This document shows, in pieces, positions 13,710 through 19,895 of a DNA stretch of 22,505 bases. Location: NCBI GenBank assembly GCA_041158045.1, contig JBEBCD010000027.1:1-22505 (forward strand). Reading direction: 5' to 3'. The first letter of the stretch is position 1, and each line of letters opens with the position of its first letter. The translations under genes were made by a program, and so were the position numbers. Below the pieces are notes generated by a model. It saw only the letters and a list, made by a program, of their open reading frames with translations. It did no database searches and was not told where the DNA came from. This stretch comes from CAXRBC01 sp041158045 (lineage in GTDB: Bacteria > Actinomycetota > Acidimicrobiia > Acidimicrobiales > Ilumatobacteraceae).

Positions 13710-14579
13710 ATGATCACTTATCTGCTTCGATTCCCCCGACAGGCCTGGCGCTTCCTCTATCGGCACCGACATCCCGTTCGTGACGTCATCCGTGCTCGGA
13801 AGATCCGCCGGATTTCCGTCACGGAGCTGATCGCCGAGCAGGAGCGCCGCTTTGCCGATGCCGGTCTTGACTGGCAGCGTGCGCGCAACGCAGTCGAGGC
13901 GGTAGTCGGACCCAACGAGGACCCGAGCAGCCATCGCTCCGAGCACTACGAAGTCTTCGCAGCGCTCTGCGAAACGATGGCGGTCCGCGACGTGCTCGAG
14001 ATCGGCACCGCGGAGGGAGAGTTCACCGCGTTCATGGCCCGACTGGCGCCCAGCAGCAGGGTGGTGACGATCGACCTTCCATCGACGGATGAACGCTTCT
14101 GGCGCGCCACGCGTGCCGGAACCTCCACACGGGAGGGTGGCGCGGACGCGAAGGACATCGCGGCAAGGGACGGGCGGCTTGCCGCACACCCGAACGTGTC
14201 GTCGATCCCCATGAACTCCCTGATGCTGTCGTCCATTCGCGATGCCCAGTACGACGTGGTGTGGGTCGATGGCGACCACTCCTACCCCATCGTTGCGGTG
14301 GACATCGTCAACTCGTTGCGCATCGTCCGGCCTAACGGTGTCGTCCTCTGTGATGACGTATATCTCGGACGATCCGATCACTCAGCGTGGGTTGGCGACG
14401 AGACCAGCGCGACGTTGGACGCCCTTGAGCGAGCAGGGCTCGTGGAGGTACACCTCGTGCTGAAGAAGCTCTTCCCCTCGAAGAACTACGACCTCGCACG
14501 TCGCCGCTACGTCGCAATAGTCCGGCCGCTGCCCTCGGCGTGGCAGGCGCCCGTGCGCTCCGAAGGGTCAGCGACCTAG
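13710..14579 (+). CDS. Class I SAM-dependent methyltransferase of foreign base composition
   Basis: This 289-residue protein has a basic N-terminal helix (residues 1-35) and then a Methyltransf_24-like domain: VLEIGTAEGEF (95-105), VVTIDLPS (118-125), YDVVWVDGDHSYP (181-193) and VRPNGVVLCDDVYLG (206-220). Such enzymes methylate hydroxyls of small molecules or surface sugars; the substrate is unknown. Codon use differs sharply from the neighbours: 7 of the first 20 codons end in A or T, against none of the first 20 in selB, which suggests acquisition by transfer. ATG 13710 is two bases after the last tRNA-Lys base, so there is no room for a ribosome binding site or separate promoter. Translation from this ATG is supported by the continuous, plausible N-terminus. 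The 3' end overlaps the deaminase gene by 12 bases. Confidence 0.85.
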   Translation: MITYLLRFPRQAWRFLYRHRHPVRDVIRARKIRRISVTELIAEQERRFADAGLDWQRARNAVEAVVGPNEDPSSHRSEHYEVFAALCETMAVRDVLEIGTAEGEFTAFMARLAPSSRVVTIDLPSTDERFWRATRAGTSTREGGADAKDIAARDGRLAAHPNVSSIPMNSLMLSSIRDAQYDVVWVDGDHSYPIVAVDIVNSLRIVRPNGVVLCDDVYLGRSDHSAWVGDETSATLDALERAGLVEVHLVLKKLFPSKNYDLARRRYVAIVRPLPSAWQAPVRSEGSAT

Positions 14580-15974
14580 GCGATCCGGCGCGAGGCGCTG
14601 CATGCGTGCGGCGAGTCGCCGGTGCGTCGCCAGCATCTCGTCCGTGCGCCGGCTCACCAGCGCACCCCCGCGCACCACGGCACGCCCGTGCACGATCGTG
14701 TCGCGCGCCGCGACCGGCCCGCACCGCAGCCACGCCTCGATCGGGTCGGCGAGCGCCCCGGCGAACGCCGGCCCCGTGAGCGACCACACCGCGACGTCGC
14801 CCACCGCACCCGGCGTCAGTTCGCCGATCTCGCCGACGCGCCCGAGGCAGCCCGCCCCGCCGCGCGTCGCACACTCGAGCGCCATGCGCGCGGTGCCGGC
14901 GTCCGCGCCGCTGCGGAGCTTGGCCAGCAGCATCGCCTGGCGCGCCTCCATCCACAGCGAGGCCGAGTCGGCCGACGATGAGCCGTCGACGCCGAGCCCC
15001 ACGTGGACGCCCGCGGCCCGCAGGTCGACGACCGGCGCGATGCCGGAGGCGAGGATGAGGTTGCTCGACGGGCAGTGGGCGACGCCGACCCGCGCGGCGC
15101 CGAGACGGCGCACCTCGTCGGGGTCGGGCATCACGCAGTGCGCCAGCCACGCGCGGTCGCTGCACCAGCCCACCTCCGACAGGTATTCCGCGGGCCGGCA
15201 GCCGAAGGTCGCGAGCGAATAGGCGTCATCCTCGGCGTTCTCCGCGAAGTGGGTGTGGAGCCGCACGTCGAGCCGCTCGGCGAGGCGTGCCGAGTCGACC
15301 ATGAGCGCCTTGGTGACGCTGAACGGCGAGCACGGCGCGAGCGCGACGCGCACCATCGCGCCGTGCCCGCGGTCGTGGTGCCGGGCGACCGCGGACTCGC
15401 TCTCCGCGAGGATCGTGTCGTGGTCCTGGACCACGTCGTCGGGCGGCAGTCCGCCGTCCTTCTCCGAGAGCGACATCGACCCCCGCGTGGGGTGGAAGCG
15501 CACGCCGAGATCGCGCGCCGCGGCGATCTCCGCGGCGAGCAGGTCGCCCGCCCCCGCGGGGTGCACGTAGAGGTGGTCGGTGGAGGTGGTGCAGCCCGAG
15601 AGCGCGAGCTCGGCGAGCCCGACCCATGCCGAGACGTGCGCCGACTCCTCGTCGAGCGCGCGCCACAGCGGGTAGAGCGAGCGCAGCCAGCCGAAGAGCG
15701 GCGCGCCCGTCATCGGCGGATAGGCCCGCGTGAGGTTCTGGTACAGGTGGTGGTGGGTGTTGACGAGACCCGGCGTGACGAGGCAGTCCGTCGCGTCGAT
15801 CGTCTCGCGCGCCGCGGGGGCCGGACCGGTGCCGACGGCGGAGACGAGGCCGCCGGTGATCGCGACCCAGCCGCCGGCGAGCTCGCGCCGCGCGTCGTCC
15901 ATCGTCGCGACGAGCGACGCACCCGCGATGACGAGGTCGGCCGGCGCCCCGCCGGCCCCCGACGCGGCGGTCAG
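14568..15974 (-). CDS. 8-oxoguanine deaminase (amidohydrolase)
   Basis: This 468-residue COG0402 amidohydrolase closely fits the 8-oxoguanine deaminase pattern; that enzyme converts 8-oxoguanine to urate and ammonia. Metal and catalytic motifs are NTHHHLYQN (72-80, H74 and H76), LHTHFAEN (239-246, H242), LAHCVM (277-282, H279) and GLGVDGSSS (326-334, D330). The family segments SGCTTSTDHLYVHP, GSMSLSEKDGGLPPDD and APCSPFSVT are also present. No ATG, GTG or TTG is available at the expected N-terminus. The best start is CTG 15974, forming CTGA with the TGA of the upstream gene (15973-15971) and giving M-TAASGAGGAPADLVIAG. The first in-frame ATG (residue 25) would delete the first beta strand, and extending upstream adds Arg-rich shadow sequence. 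It is the last gene of the ridA operon. Confidence 0.88.
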   Translation of the reverse strand: MTAASGAGGAPADLVIAGASLVATMDDARRELAGGWVAITGGLVSAVGTGPAPAARETIDATDCLVTPGLVNTHHHLYQNLTRAYPPMTGAPLFGWLRSLYPLWRALDEESAHVSAWVGLAELALSGCTTSTDHLYVHPAGAGDLLAAEIAAARDLGVRFHPTRGSMSLSEKDGGLPPDDVVQDHDTILAESESAVARHHDRGHGAMVRVALAPCSPFSVTKALMVDSARLAERLDVRLHTHFAENAEDDAYSLATFGCRPAEYLSEVGWCSDRAWLAHCVMPDPDEVRRLGAARVGVAHCPSSNLILASGIAPVVDLRAAGVHVGLGVDGSSSADSASLWMEARQAMLLAKLRSGADAGTARMALECATRGGAGCLGRVGEIGELTPGAVGDVAVWSLTGPAFAGALADPIEAWLRCGPVAARDTIVHGRAVVRGGALVSRRTDEMLATHRRLAARMQRLAPDRLGR

Positions 15975-16126
15975 ACGTTGAGGTCGCGGAGCTCGCTCCC
16001 CGCGTGGCGCGCCTCGCCGTCGCGCCAGAGGAGGTGACCGAGGAGGGCGGCGATCGCGGCGGTCGAGAGGCCGACGACGATCGGGAAGGCGAGGAGCGCC
16101 ACGACGAGCACGACGGCGCCGGCCAC
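15971..16126 (-). CDS. 51-residue single-span membrane protein
   Basis: This short ORF lies between ridA and the deaminase gene. GTG 16126 begins two bases after the ridA TGA, and its TGA overlaps the next gene's presumed CTG start. Residues 2-33 form one long or two short hydrophobic helices (AGAVVLVVALLAFPIVVGLS, then TAAIAALLGHLLW). A charged cytoplasmic-type tail follows (RDGEARHAGSELRDLNV, 35-51). The tight fit between two confident genes, with both junctions of translational-coupling type, is the main evidence that it is real. I do not recognise a family. It might anchor or regulate a neighbouring enzyme, but nothing in the sequence shows this. Confidence 0.65.
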   Translation of the reverse strand: MAGAVVLVVALLAFPIVVGLSTAAIAALLGHLLWRDGEARHAGSELRDLNV

Positions 16127-16128
16127 GG

Positions 16129-16512
16129 TCAGCGCCCCGTGCGCCGGCGGGCGGGCTTCCACGCCCACGCCTCGATCTCCACCGCACCGCCCGCGGGCAG
16201 CGCCGCCACGCCCACGGTGCTGCGCGCGGGGCGCACGTCGCCGAAGCCCGCGACGTACGCCTCGTTGAACGTCGTGAAGGTGTCCATGTCGGCGAGGAAG
16301 CACATCGTCTTGCGCACGTCGGCGAGCGTCGCGCCCTCGGTCCGGAGGTGGCCCTTCAGGTTCTCGATCGCCTGCGTCGTCTGGGCGCGCACGCCGCCCG
16401 GCACCAGCGCGCCGTCCTTGAGCCCGAGCTGGCCCGAGACGATGATCCAGTCGCCGGCGCGCACGACGGGCGAGTAGGGCCCGATCGGTTTGGCCGCGCG
16501 CGACTTCGCCAC
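16129..16512 (-). CDS. ridA: RidA/YjgF-family enamine/imine deaminase
   Basis: This 127-residue Rid-family protein has the usual length and motifs: IGPYSPVVRAGDWIIVSGQLG (10-30, split), AIENLKGHL (48-56) and, near the C-terminus, PARSTVGVAALPAGGAVEIEA with the conserved Arg. RidA proteins trim reactive enamine/imine intermediates made by PLP enzymes; some members act in purine or pyrimidine breakdown, which would fit its place upstream of 8-oxoguanine deaminase. The Arg-rich C-terminal tail (PARRRTGR) is not part of the fold. The start is GTG 16512, exactly 6 bases after TACGAT. It is the first gene of a three-gene minus-strand operon and diverges from the lipoprotein gene across 42 bases. 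Confidence 0.92.
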   Translation of the reverse strand: MAKSRAAKPIGPYSPVVRAGDWIIVSGQLGLKDGALVPGGVRAQTTQAIENLKGHLRTEGATLADVRKTMCFLADMDTFTTFNEAYVAGFGDVRPARSTVGVAALPAGGAVEIEAWAWKPARRRTGR

Positions 16513-16518
16513 GCCCGC

Positions 16519-16524
16519 ATCGTA
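16519..16524 (-). promoter_or_regulatory. -10 hexamer TACGAT for the ridA operon
   Basis: On the minus strand TACGAT is followed by 6 bases and GTG 16512. Confidence 0.6.
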
Positions 16525-16540
16525 GACGCCGCGTCGGTCC

Positions 16541-16546
16541 TACGAT
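16541..16546 (+). promoter_or_regulatory. -10 hexamer TACGAT for the lipoprotein gene
   Basis: TACGAT, the same hexamer as the divergent ridA promoter, ends 8 bases before GTG 16555. Confidence 0.55.
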
Positions 16547-16554
16547 TGCCCGCC

Positions 16555-17454
16555 GTGCCGCCGATCCCGCGCCGTGCGTTCGTGCGCGGTGCGGCGCACG
16601 CGATCGCAGGACTCGTCGCGGTGCCCGCCGTCGGCGCGCTCGCCGGCTGCGGCGGCGACGGCGCGGCCGAGGGTCCCGCCGGGGGCGACGGCGCACCGTT
16701 CCAGCTCGTCCAGCGGTTCCCGCAGGTGCTCGTGCCGGGCCGCGTGCGGCTCCCGGTGTCGCTCGGCGGCACCGCGGGCCTGCTCGGCGCCGGCGCCGCG
16801 CTGCCCGACGTGCTCGAGGGTCGCATCGTCGACGCGCTCGACGGTCGCACCGTCGCGGGGTCCGTCTCCGCACGGCGGCACGGCGACTCGCTCGCCGTGC
16901 CGTATTGGCCCTTCCTCGTCGATCTCGACGCCGTCGGCACCTACACGCTGCTCGTCGACGGTGCGGCGCCCGAGGGGGCGTCCTTCAGCGTGCAGGACCG
17001 CGCGGCGGTCACGGTGGCCGGCGTCGGCGACGCGCTCCCGCCCCACGACGGCCCGACCACGGCGGACCCGCGCGGCGTCTCGCCCGTCTGCACGCGCACG
17101 CCCGCGCCGTGCCCGTTCCACGCCGTCACGCTGCGCGAGGCACTCGCCGCGGGGCGGCCGGTCGCGTACCTCGTGGGCACCCCCGCGCACTGCAGCACCG
17201 GCACGTGCGCGCCCGGGCTCGACGCGCTCATGGAGGTCGCGGCGCGCGTCGGCGGCGCGGTGACGTGCGTGCACGCCGAGGTCTACGCCGACGAGGCCGC
17301 CACGGTCGTCGCGCCCGCGGTCGAGGCCGCGGGGCTCACCTACGAGCCGGCGCTGTGGGTGACCGGCGCGGACGGGCGCATCGTCGCACGGCTCGACGCC
17401 GTGTTCGACGCGGGGGAGATCGCCGACGCGCTCGCGTCGGCGGGCGTCAGCTGA
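16555..17454 (+). CDS. Secreted lipoprotein with thioredoxin-like domain
   Basis: This 299-residue protein starts with a twin-arginine-like signal (PRRAFVRG, 5-12), a hydrophobic stretch and the lipobox ALAGC (28-32). It should therefore be exported, possibly folded, and lipidated at Cys32. A Gly/Asp spacer and a beta-rich domain (about 48-150) follow. The C-terminal part (about 180-299) looks thioredoxin-like: RPVAYLVGTPAHCSTGTC (201-218), then VTCVHAEVYAD and the EPALWVTGADGRIVARLDAVF strand region (264-284). The Cys pair is C213/C218, a C-x4-C spacing rather than C-x2-C, with further cysteines at 179, 186 and 238. A redox or metal-binding role is possible, but thiol-disulfide activity is unproven. 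GTG 16555 follows the hexamer at 16541. The last 8 bases overlap the IscA-like gene. Confidence 0.8.
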   Translation: MPPIPRRAFVRGAAHAIAGLVAVPAVGALAGCGGDGAAEGPAGGDGAPFQLVQRFPQVLVPGRVRLPVSLGGTAGLLGAGAALPDVLEGRIVDALDGRTVAGSVSARRHGDSLAVPYWPFLVDLDAVGTYTLLVDGAAPEGASFSVQDRAAVTVAGVGDALPPHDGPTTADPRGVSPVCTRTPAPCPFHAVTLREALAAGRPVAYLVGTPAHCSTGTCAPGLDALMEVAARVGGAVTCVHAEVYADEAATVVAPAVEAAGLTYEPALWVTGADGRIVARLDAVFDAGEIADALASAGVS

Positions 17455-17767
17455 AGCTCTGACCGCACCCGCACGTGCGGGTGGCGTTGGGGTTCGAGAT
17501 CTTGAACCCCGAGTCCTGCAGGCCGTCCTGGTAGTCGAGGCTCGCGCCCTGCAGCAGCTGCGACGACTGCGGATCGACGACGACCCGCACCTCGCCGTAG
17601 GTCTGCACCTGGTCGTCCTTGGCGAAGTCGCCGTCGAAGTACATCTCGTAGGAGAAGCCCGAACACCCGCCCGGGCGTACCGCGACGCGGAGCGCGAGCT
17701 CGCCCGCGTTCTCGGCGGCGAGCAGTTCCTTGACCTTGGCGGCGGCTTTGTCGGTGAGCGTGATCAT
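17447..17767 (-). CDS. A-type iron-sulfur carrier (IscA/ErpA family)
   Basis: This 106-residue protein has the A-type carrier fold with its three invariant cysteines: Cys35 in RPGGCSGFSYEM (32-42) and Cys99/Cys101 in TCGCGQSF (98-105). Also typical are the ITLTDKAAAKVKELL opening and SQLLQGASLDYQDGL near residues 69-83. These proteins accept or pass on Fe-S clusters to target enzymes. ATG 17767 is used; TACTCT lies 10 bases upstream, a little further than elsewhere, implying a leader of only about 3 bases. The gene diverges from the Mrp-type ATPase gene across 63 bases, which puts two Fe-S assembly functions head to head. Confidence 0.94.
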   Translation of the reverse strand: MITLTDKAAAKVKELLAAENAGELALRVAVRPGGCSGFSYEMYFDGDFAKDDQVQTYGEVRVVVDPQSSQLLQGASLDYQDGLQDSGFKISNPNATRTCGCGQSFS

Positions 17768-17777
17768 GGTGACGACC

Positions 17778-17783
17778 AGAGTA
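17778..17783 (-). promoter_or_regulatory. -10 hexamer TACTCT for the IscA-like gene
   Basis: On the minus strand TACTCT is followed by 10 bases and ATG 17767, so a short leader of about 3 bases is expected. Confidence 0.45.
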
Positions 17784-17817
17784 CAAGGACGGTCGGTCCC
17801 CGCGGCGTGCGCAGCCG

Positions 17818-17823
17818 TAGCCT
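17818..17823 (+). promoter_or_regulatory. -10 hexamer TAGCCT for the Mrp-type gene
   Basis: TAGCCT ends 7 bases before ATG 17831. It rules out the slightly longer in-frame start at 17807, which lies upstream of the hexamer. Confidence 0.6.
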
Positions 17824-17830
17824 TGGGCGC

Positions 17831-19036
17831 ATGACGGCCCGCCGGGTGCCGCCCCCCTCGGCCGACGACGTCCGCGGCATGCTCCGCGCGGTCATCGATC
17901 CCGAGCTGGGCGACAACATCGTGGACCTCGGTATGGCGACCGACGTCACGGTCGACGCCGAGGGCCTCGTCACCATCGGCATCAAGCTCACGATCAAGGG
18001 CTGCCCCCTGCGCGCCCAGATCAAGCAGGACGTCGAGTCGCGCGTCGCCACCCACCCCGGCGTGTCGCGCGTGCGCATCGAGTGGGGCGAGATGACCCAG
18101 GACGAGCGCGCCGCGGTCATGACCCGCGCCCGGTGGAGCGCCCGCGAGCGCGCCACCGACACCCAGGTGCCCGCCACGACGCGCGTCCTCGCGATCGCCT
18201 CGGGCAAGGGCGGCGTCGGCAAGAGCTCCGTCACCGCCAACCTCGCGGTGGCCCTCGCCGCCGAGGGCCGCACGGTGGGCGTGCTCGACGCCGACATCTG
18301 GGGCTTCTCGATCCCGCGGATGCTCGGCATGTCCGACCGGCTCGAGGCGCGCCGCGTGGAGGGCGCCGACAAGCCGCGCATGATCCCGAGGGAGCGCCGC
18401 GTCGGACCCGGGCTGCTCAAGGTCGTGAGCACCGGCATGCTCGTCGACGACGAGGGCACCGCGCTGATGTGGCGCGGGCTCATGCTCACCAAGGCCGTCG
18501 AGCAGTTCCTCCACGACGTGCACTGGGGCCCGCTCGACTACCTCCTCATCGACATGCCGCCGGGGACCGGCGACGTGCAGATGGGACTCGCGCGGATGCT
18601 CCCGCGCACCGACCTCGTGATCGTCACCACGCCCGCCACCTCCGCGCAGAAGGTCGCGATCCGCGCCGCCGACATGGCGCGCCGCAGCTTCCTACGCGTC
18701 GCCGGCGTGGTGGAGAACATGAGCCACTTCACCTGCGAGCACGGTGAGCGGTACGCGCTCTTCGGCGAGGGCGGGGGCGAGGCACTCGCGCGCGAGATCG
18801 GCGCCGAGCTGCTCGGGCGGATCCCGATCGAGCCCGAGGTGGCCGCCGGCGGCGACGCGGGGGAGCCCGTCGCGCTCGCGGGCCGCACCGCAGCGGCCGA
18901 GGCGTTCCGCGACGTGGCCAAGCGCATCATCTCCGAGACCGTCCCCGTCGCCGAGATGGCGGGATGCTCGGCGCGCCTCCTCGAGCGCGTCGAGGTGGCG
19001 CTCGGCGCGACTCAGCGCGGCTCGAGCGCCTCGTAG
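17831..19036 (+). CDS. mrp: Mrp/NBP35-type P-loop ATPase, Fe-S cluster carrier
   Basis: This 401-residue protein has an N-terminal MIP18/DUF59 domain (about 10-85, including IDPELGDNIVDLGM) and a C-terminal deviant-Walker ATPase domain. The latter shows IASGKGGVGKSSVTANLA (122-139), VLDADIWGFSIP (151-162), LLIDMPPGTGD (238-248) and VVENMSHFTCEHGERYALFG (293-312). The family carries Fe-S clusters to apoproteins. Classical members bind the bridging cluster through C-x-x-C in this last motif; here it reads CEHG with only Cys302, as I believe is common in actinobacterial homologues. A C-terminal extension after about residue 372 (VAEMAGCSARLLERVEVALG) is unusual. Its 3' end overlaps the NUDIX gene by 25 bases. 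Confidence 0.92.
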   Translation: MTARRVPPPSADDVRGMLRAVIDPELGDNIVDLGMATDVTVDAEGLVTIGIKLTIKGCPLRAQIKQDVESRVATHPGVSRVRIEWGEMTQDERAAVMTRARWSARERATDTQVPATTRVLAIASGKGGVGKSSVTANLAVALAAEGRTVGVLDADIWGFSIPRMLGMSDRLEARRVEGADKPRMIPRERRVGPGLLKVVSTGMLVDDEGTALMWRGLMLTKAVEQFLHDVHWGPLDYLLIDMPPGTGDVQMGLARMLPRTDLVIVTTPATSAQKVAIRAADMARRSFLRVAGVVENMSHFTCEHGERYALFGEGGGEALAREIGAELLGRIPIEPEVAAGGDAGEPVALAGRTAAAEAFRDVAKRIISETVPVAEMAGCSARLLERVEVALGATQRGSSAS

Positions 19037-19872
19037 TCCGGGTCGCCGGGCAGCGCGATGCCCGTGACGCGACCCTCCGCATCGACCCGCAGCCTCGGCA
19101 GCACCGCGACGGGCCGCTCGGTGGCGTCGGCCGCGCCGAGCGCAGCGTCCACGTCGCGGTGCGCGGCGAGGAACTCGAGGTTGCTCACCGTGGGCGGGTA
19201 CATCCCGTAGCGGCCCGCCGCGTGCTCCGCGAGCGCGACGGCGGGCGCGACCCAGCGGCTCGCGATCGTCTCGTGCGCGTCGTGGAGCGGCTCCTGGTCC
19301 GCCGGCGCCCGCGCCACGAAGAACCGCGTGTCGAAGCGCCGTGCCTCGCCCGGCGGCGTCACCCAGTGGCTCACGTACGCGAGCTCGTCGACGGCGAGCA
19401 CGAGCCCCTCGCGACGGCACAGCGCCGCGATGCCGAGCGAGCCGTCGTGCACCTCGCGCCGCGCCGCGGGCCAATGCGCCGCGCCGGCGTCGCCGGCGGC
19501 GGCGAGTCGCGGGTGCCGGCCGTCCGCGCCGCGCGCGAGGAGGACCCCCGCCTCCTCGAAGCTCTCGCGGATCGCGGCCACGTAGTAGCCGAGCCCGCCG
19601 GACGGCACGCCGAGGCGCGCGCTCGCGGTCGCGTCGTCGAGTCCGGCGCACGCCGCCGCGGCGTCGGCCGAGGCGTCGGCGTCGTCGACGCGCCCGCCGG
19701 GGAAGACGTGCATGCCGCCGGCGAAGGCGGCGCGCGTCGTGCGCTGCACCATGAAGACCTCGAGTCCGTCGCGGCCGTCGCGCACGAGCATGACGGTCGC
19801 CGCGGGCCGCACGGGCACCTCGGGCGGGTCCTCCGACGCGCGCGACCCGGGCACGGCGGGTGGAACCGTCAC
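19012..19872 (-). CDS. NUDIX hydrolase (NUDT19/coenzyme A-type size class)
   Basis: This 286-residue NUDIX protein has VFPGGRVDDAD (56-66), then an insert of about 25 residues and the box core AAIRESFEEAGVLLA (99-113), with the R-E-x-x-E-E catalytic pattern. The split of the box by a long insert after FPGG, together with the total length, recalls the NUDT19/RNA-pyrophosphohydrolase-like and coenzyme A diphosphatase group; the substrate (CoA or acyl-CoA, or a nucleoside diphosphate derivative) is not certain. WVTPPGEARRFDTRFFVA (about 168-185) is also typical of that group. The start is GTG 19872, 6 bases after TAGTGT. It diverges from selA with only 23 bases between start codons. Confidence 0.87.
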   Translation of the reverse strand: MTVPPAVPGSRASEDPPEVPVRPAATVMLVRDGRDGLEVFMVQRTTRAAFAGGMHVFPGGRVDDADASADAAAACAGLDDATASARLGVPSGGLGYYVAAIRESFEEAGVLLARGADGRHPRLAAAGDAGAAHWPAARREVHDGSLGIAALCRREGLVLAVDELAYVSHWVTPPGEARRFDTRFFVARAPADQEPLHDAHETIASRWVAPAVALAEHAAGRYGMYPPTVSNLEFLAAHRDVDAALGAADATERPVAVLPRLRVDAEGRVTGIALPGDPDYEALEPR

Positions 19873-19878
19873 GCGACG

Positions 19879-19884
19879 ACACTA
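19879..19884 (-). promoter_or_regulatory. -10 hexamer TAGTGT for the NUDIX gene
   Basis: On the minus strand TAGTGT is followed by 6 bases and GTG 19872. It overlaps the selA hexamer by two bases within CTAG. Confidence 0.55.
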
Positions 19885-19888
19885 GGTT
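19883..19888 (+). promoter_or_regulatory. -10 hexamer TAGGTT for selA
   Basis: TAGGTT ends 7 bases before GTG 19896. A TGGAAC at 19861-19866, inside the NUDIX coding region, could serve as a -35 with 16-base spacing. Confidence 0.55.
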
Positions 19889-19895
19889 CGGCGCC

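Noticed and set aside
14560..14600. A duplicated tRNA-Lys 3' end (attachment site) beyond the methyltransferase
   Set aside because: Only GCGACC-like fragments match, too short to be meaningful, and there is no integrase nearby.
15975..16187. Extension of the 8-oxoguanine deaminase to a start near 16187
   Set aside because: The extra residues are Arg-rich shadow of the small membrane protein and ridA genes and have no family counterpart.
17807..17830. Longer in-frame start for the Mrp-type ATPase at 17807
   Set aside because: It lies upstream of the -10 hexamer at 17818, and ATG 17831 fits both the spacing and the family N-terminus.
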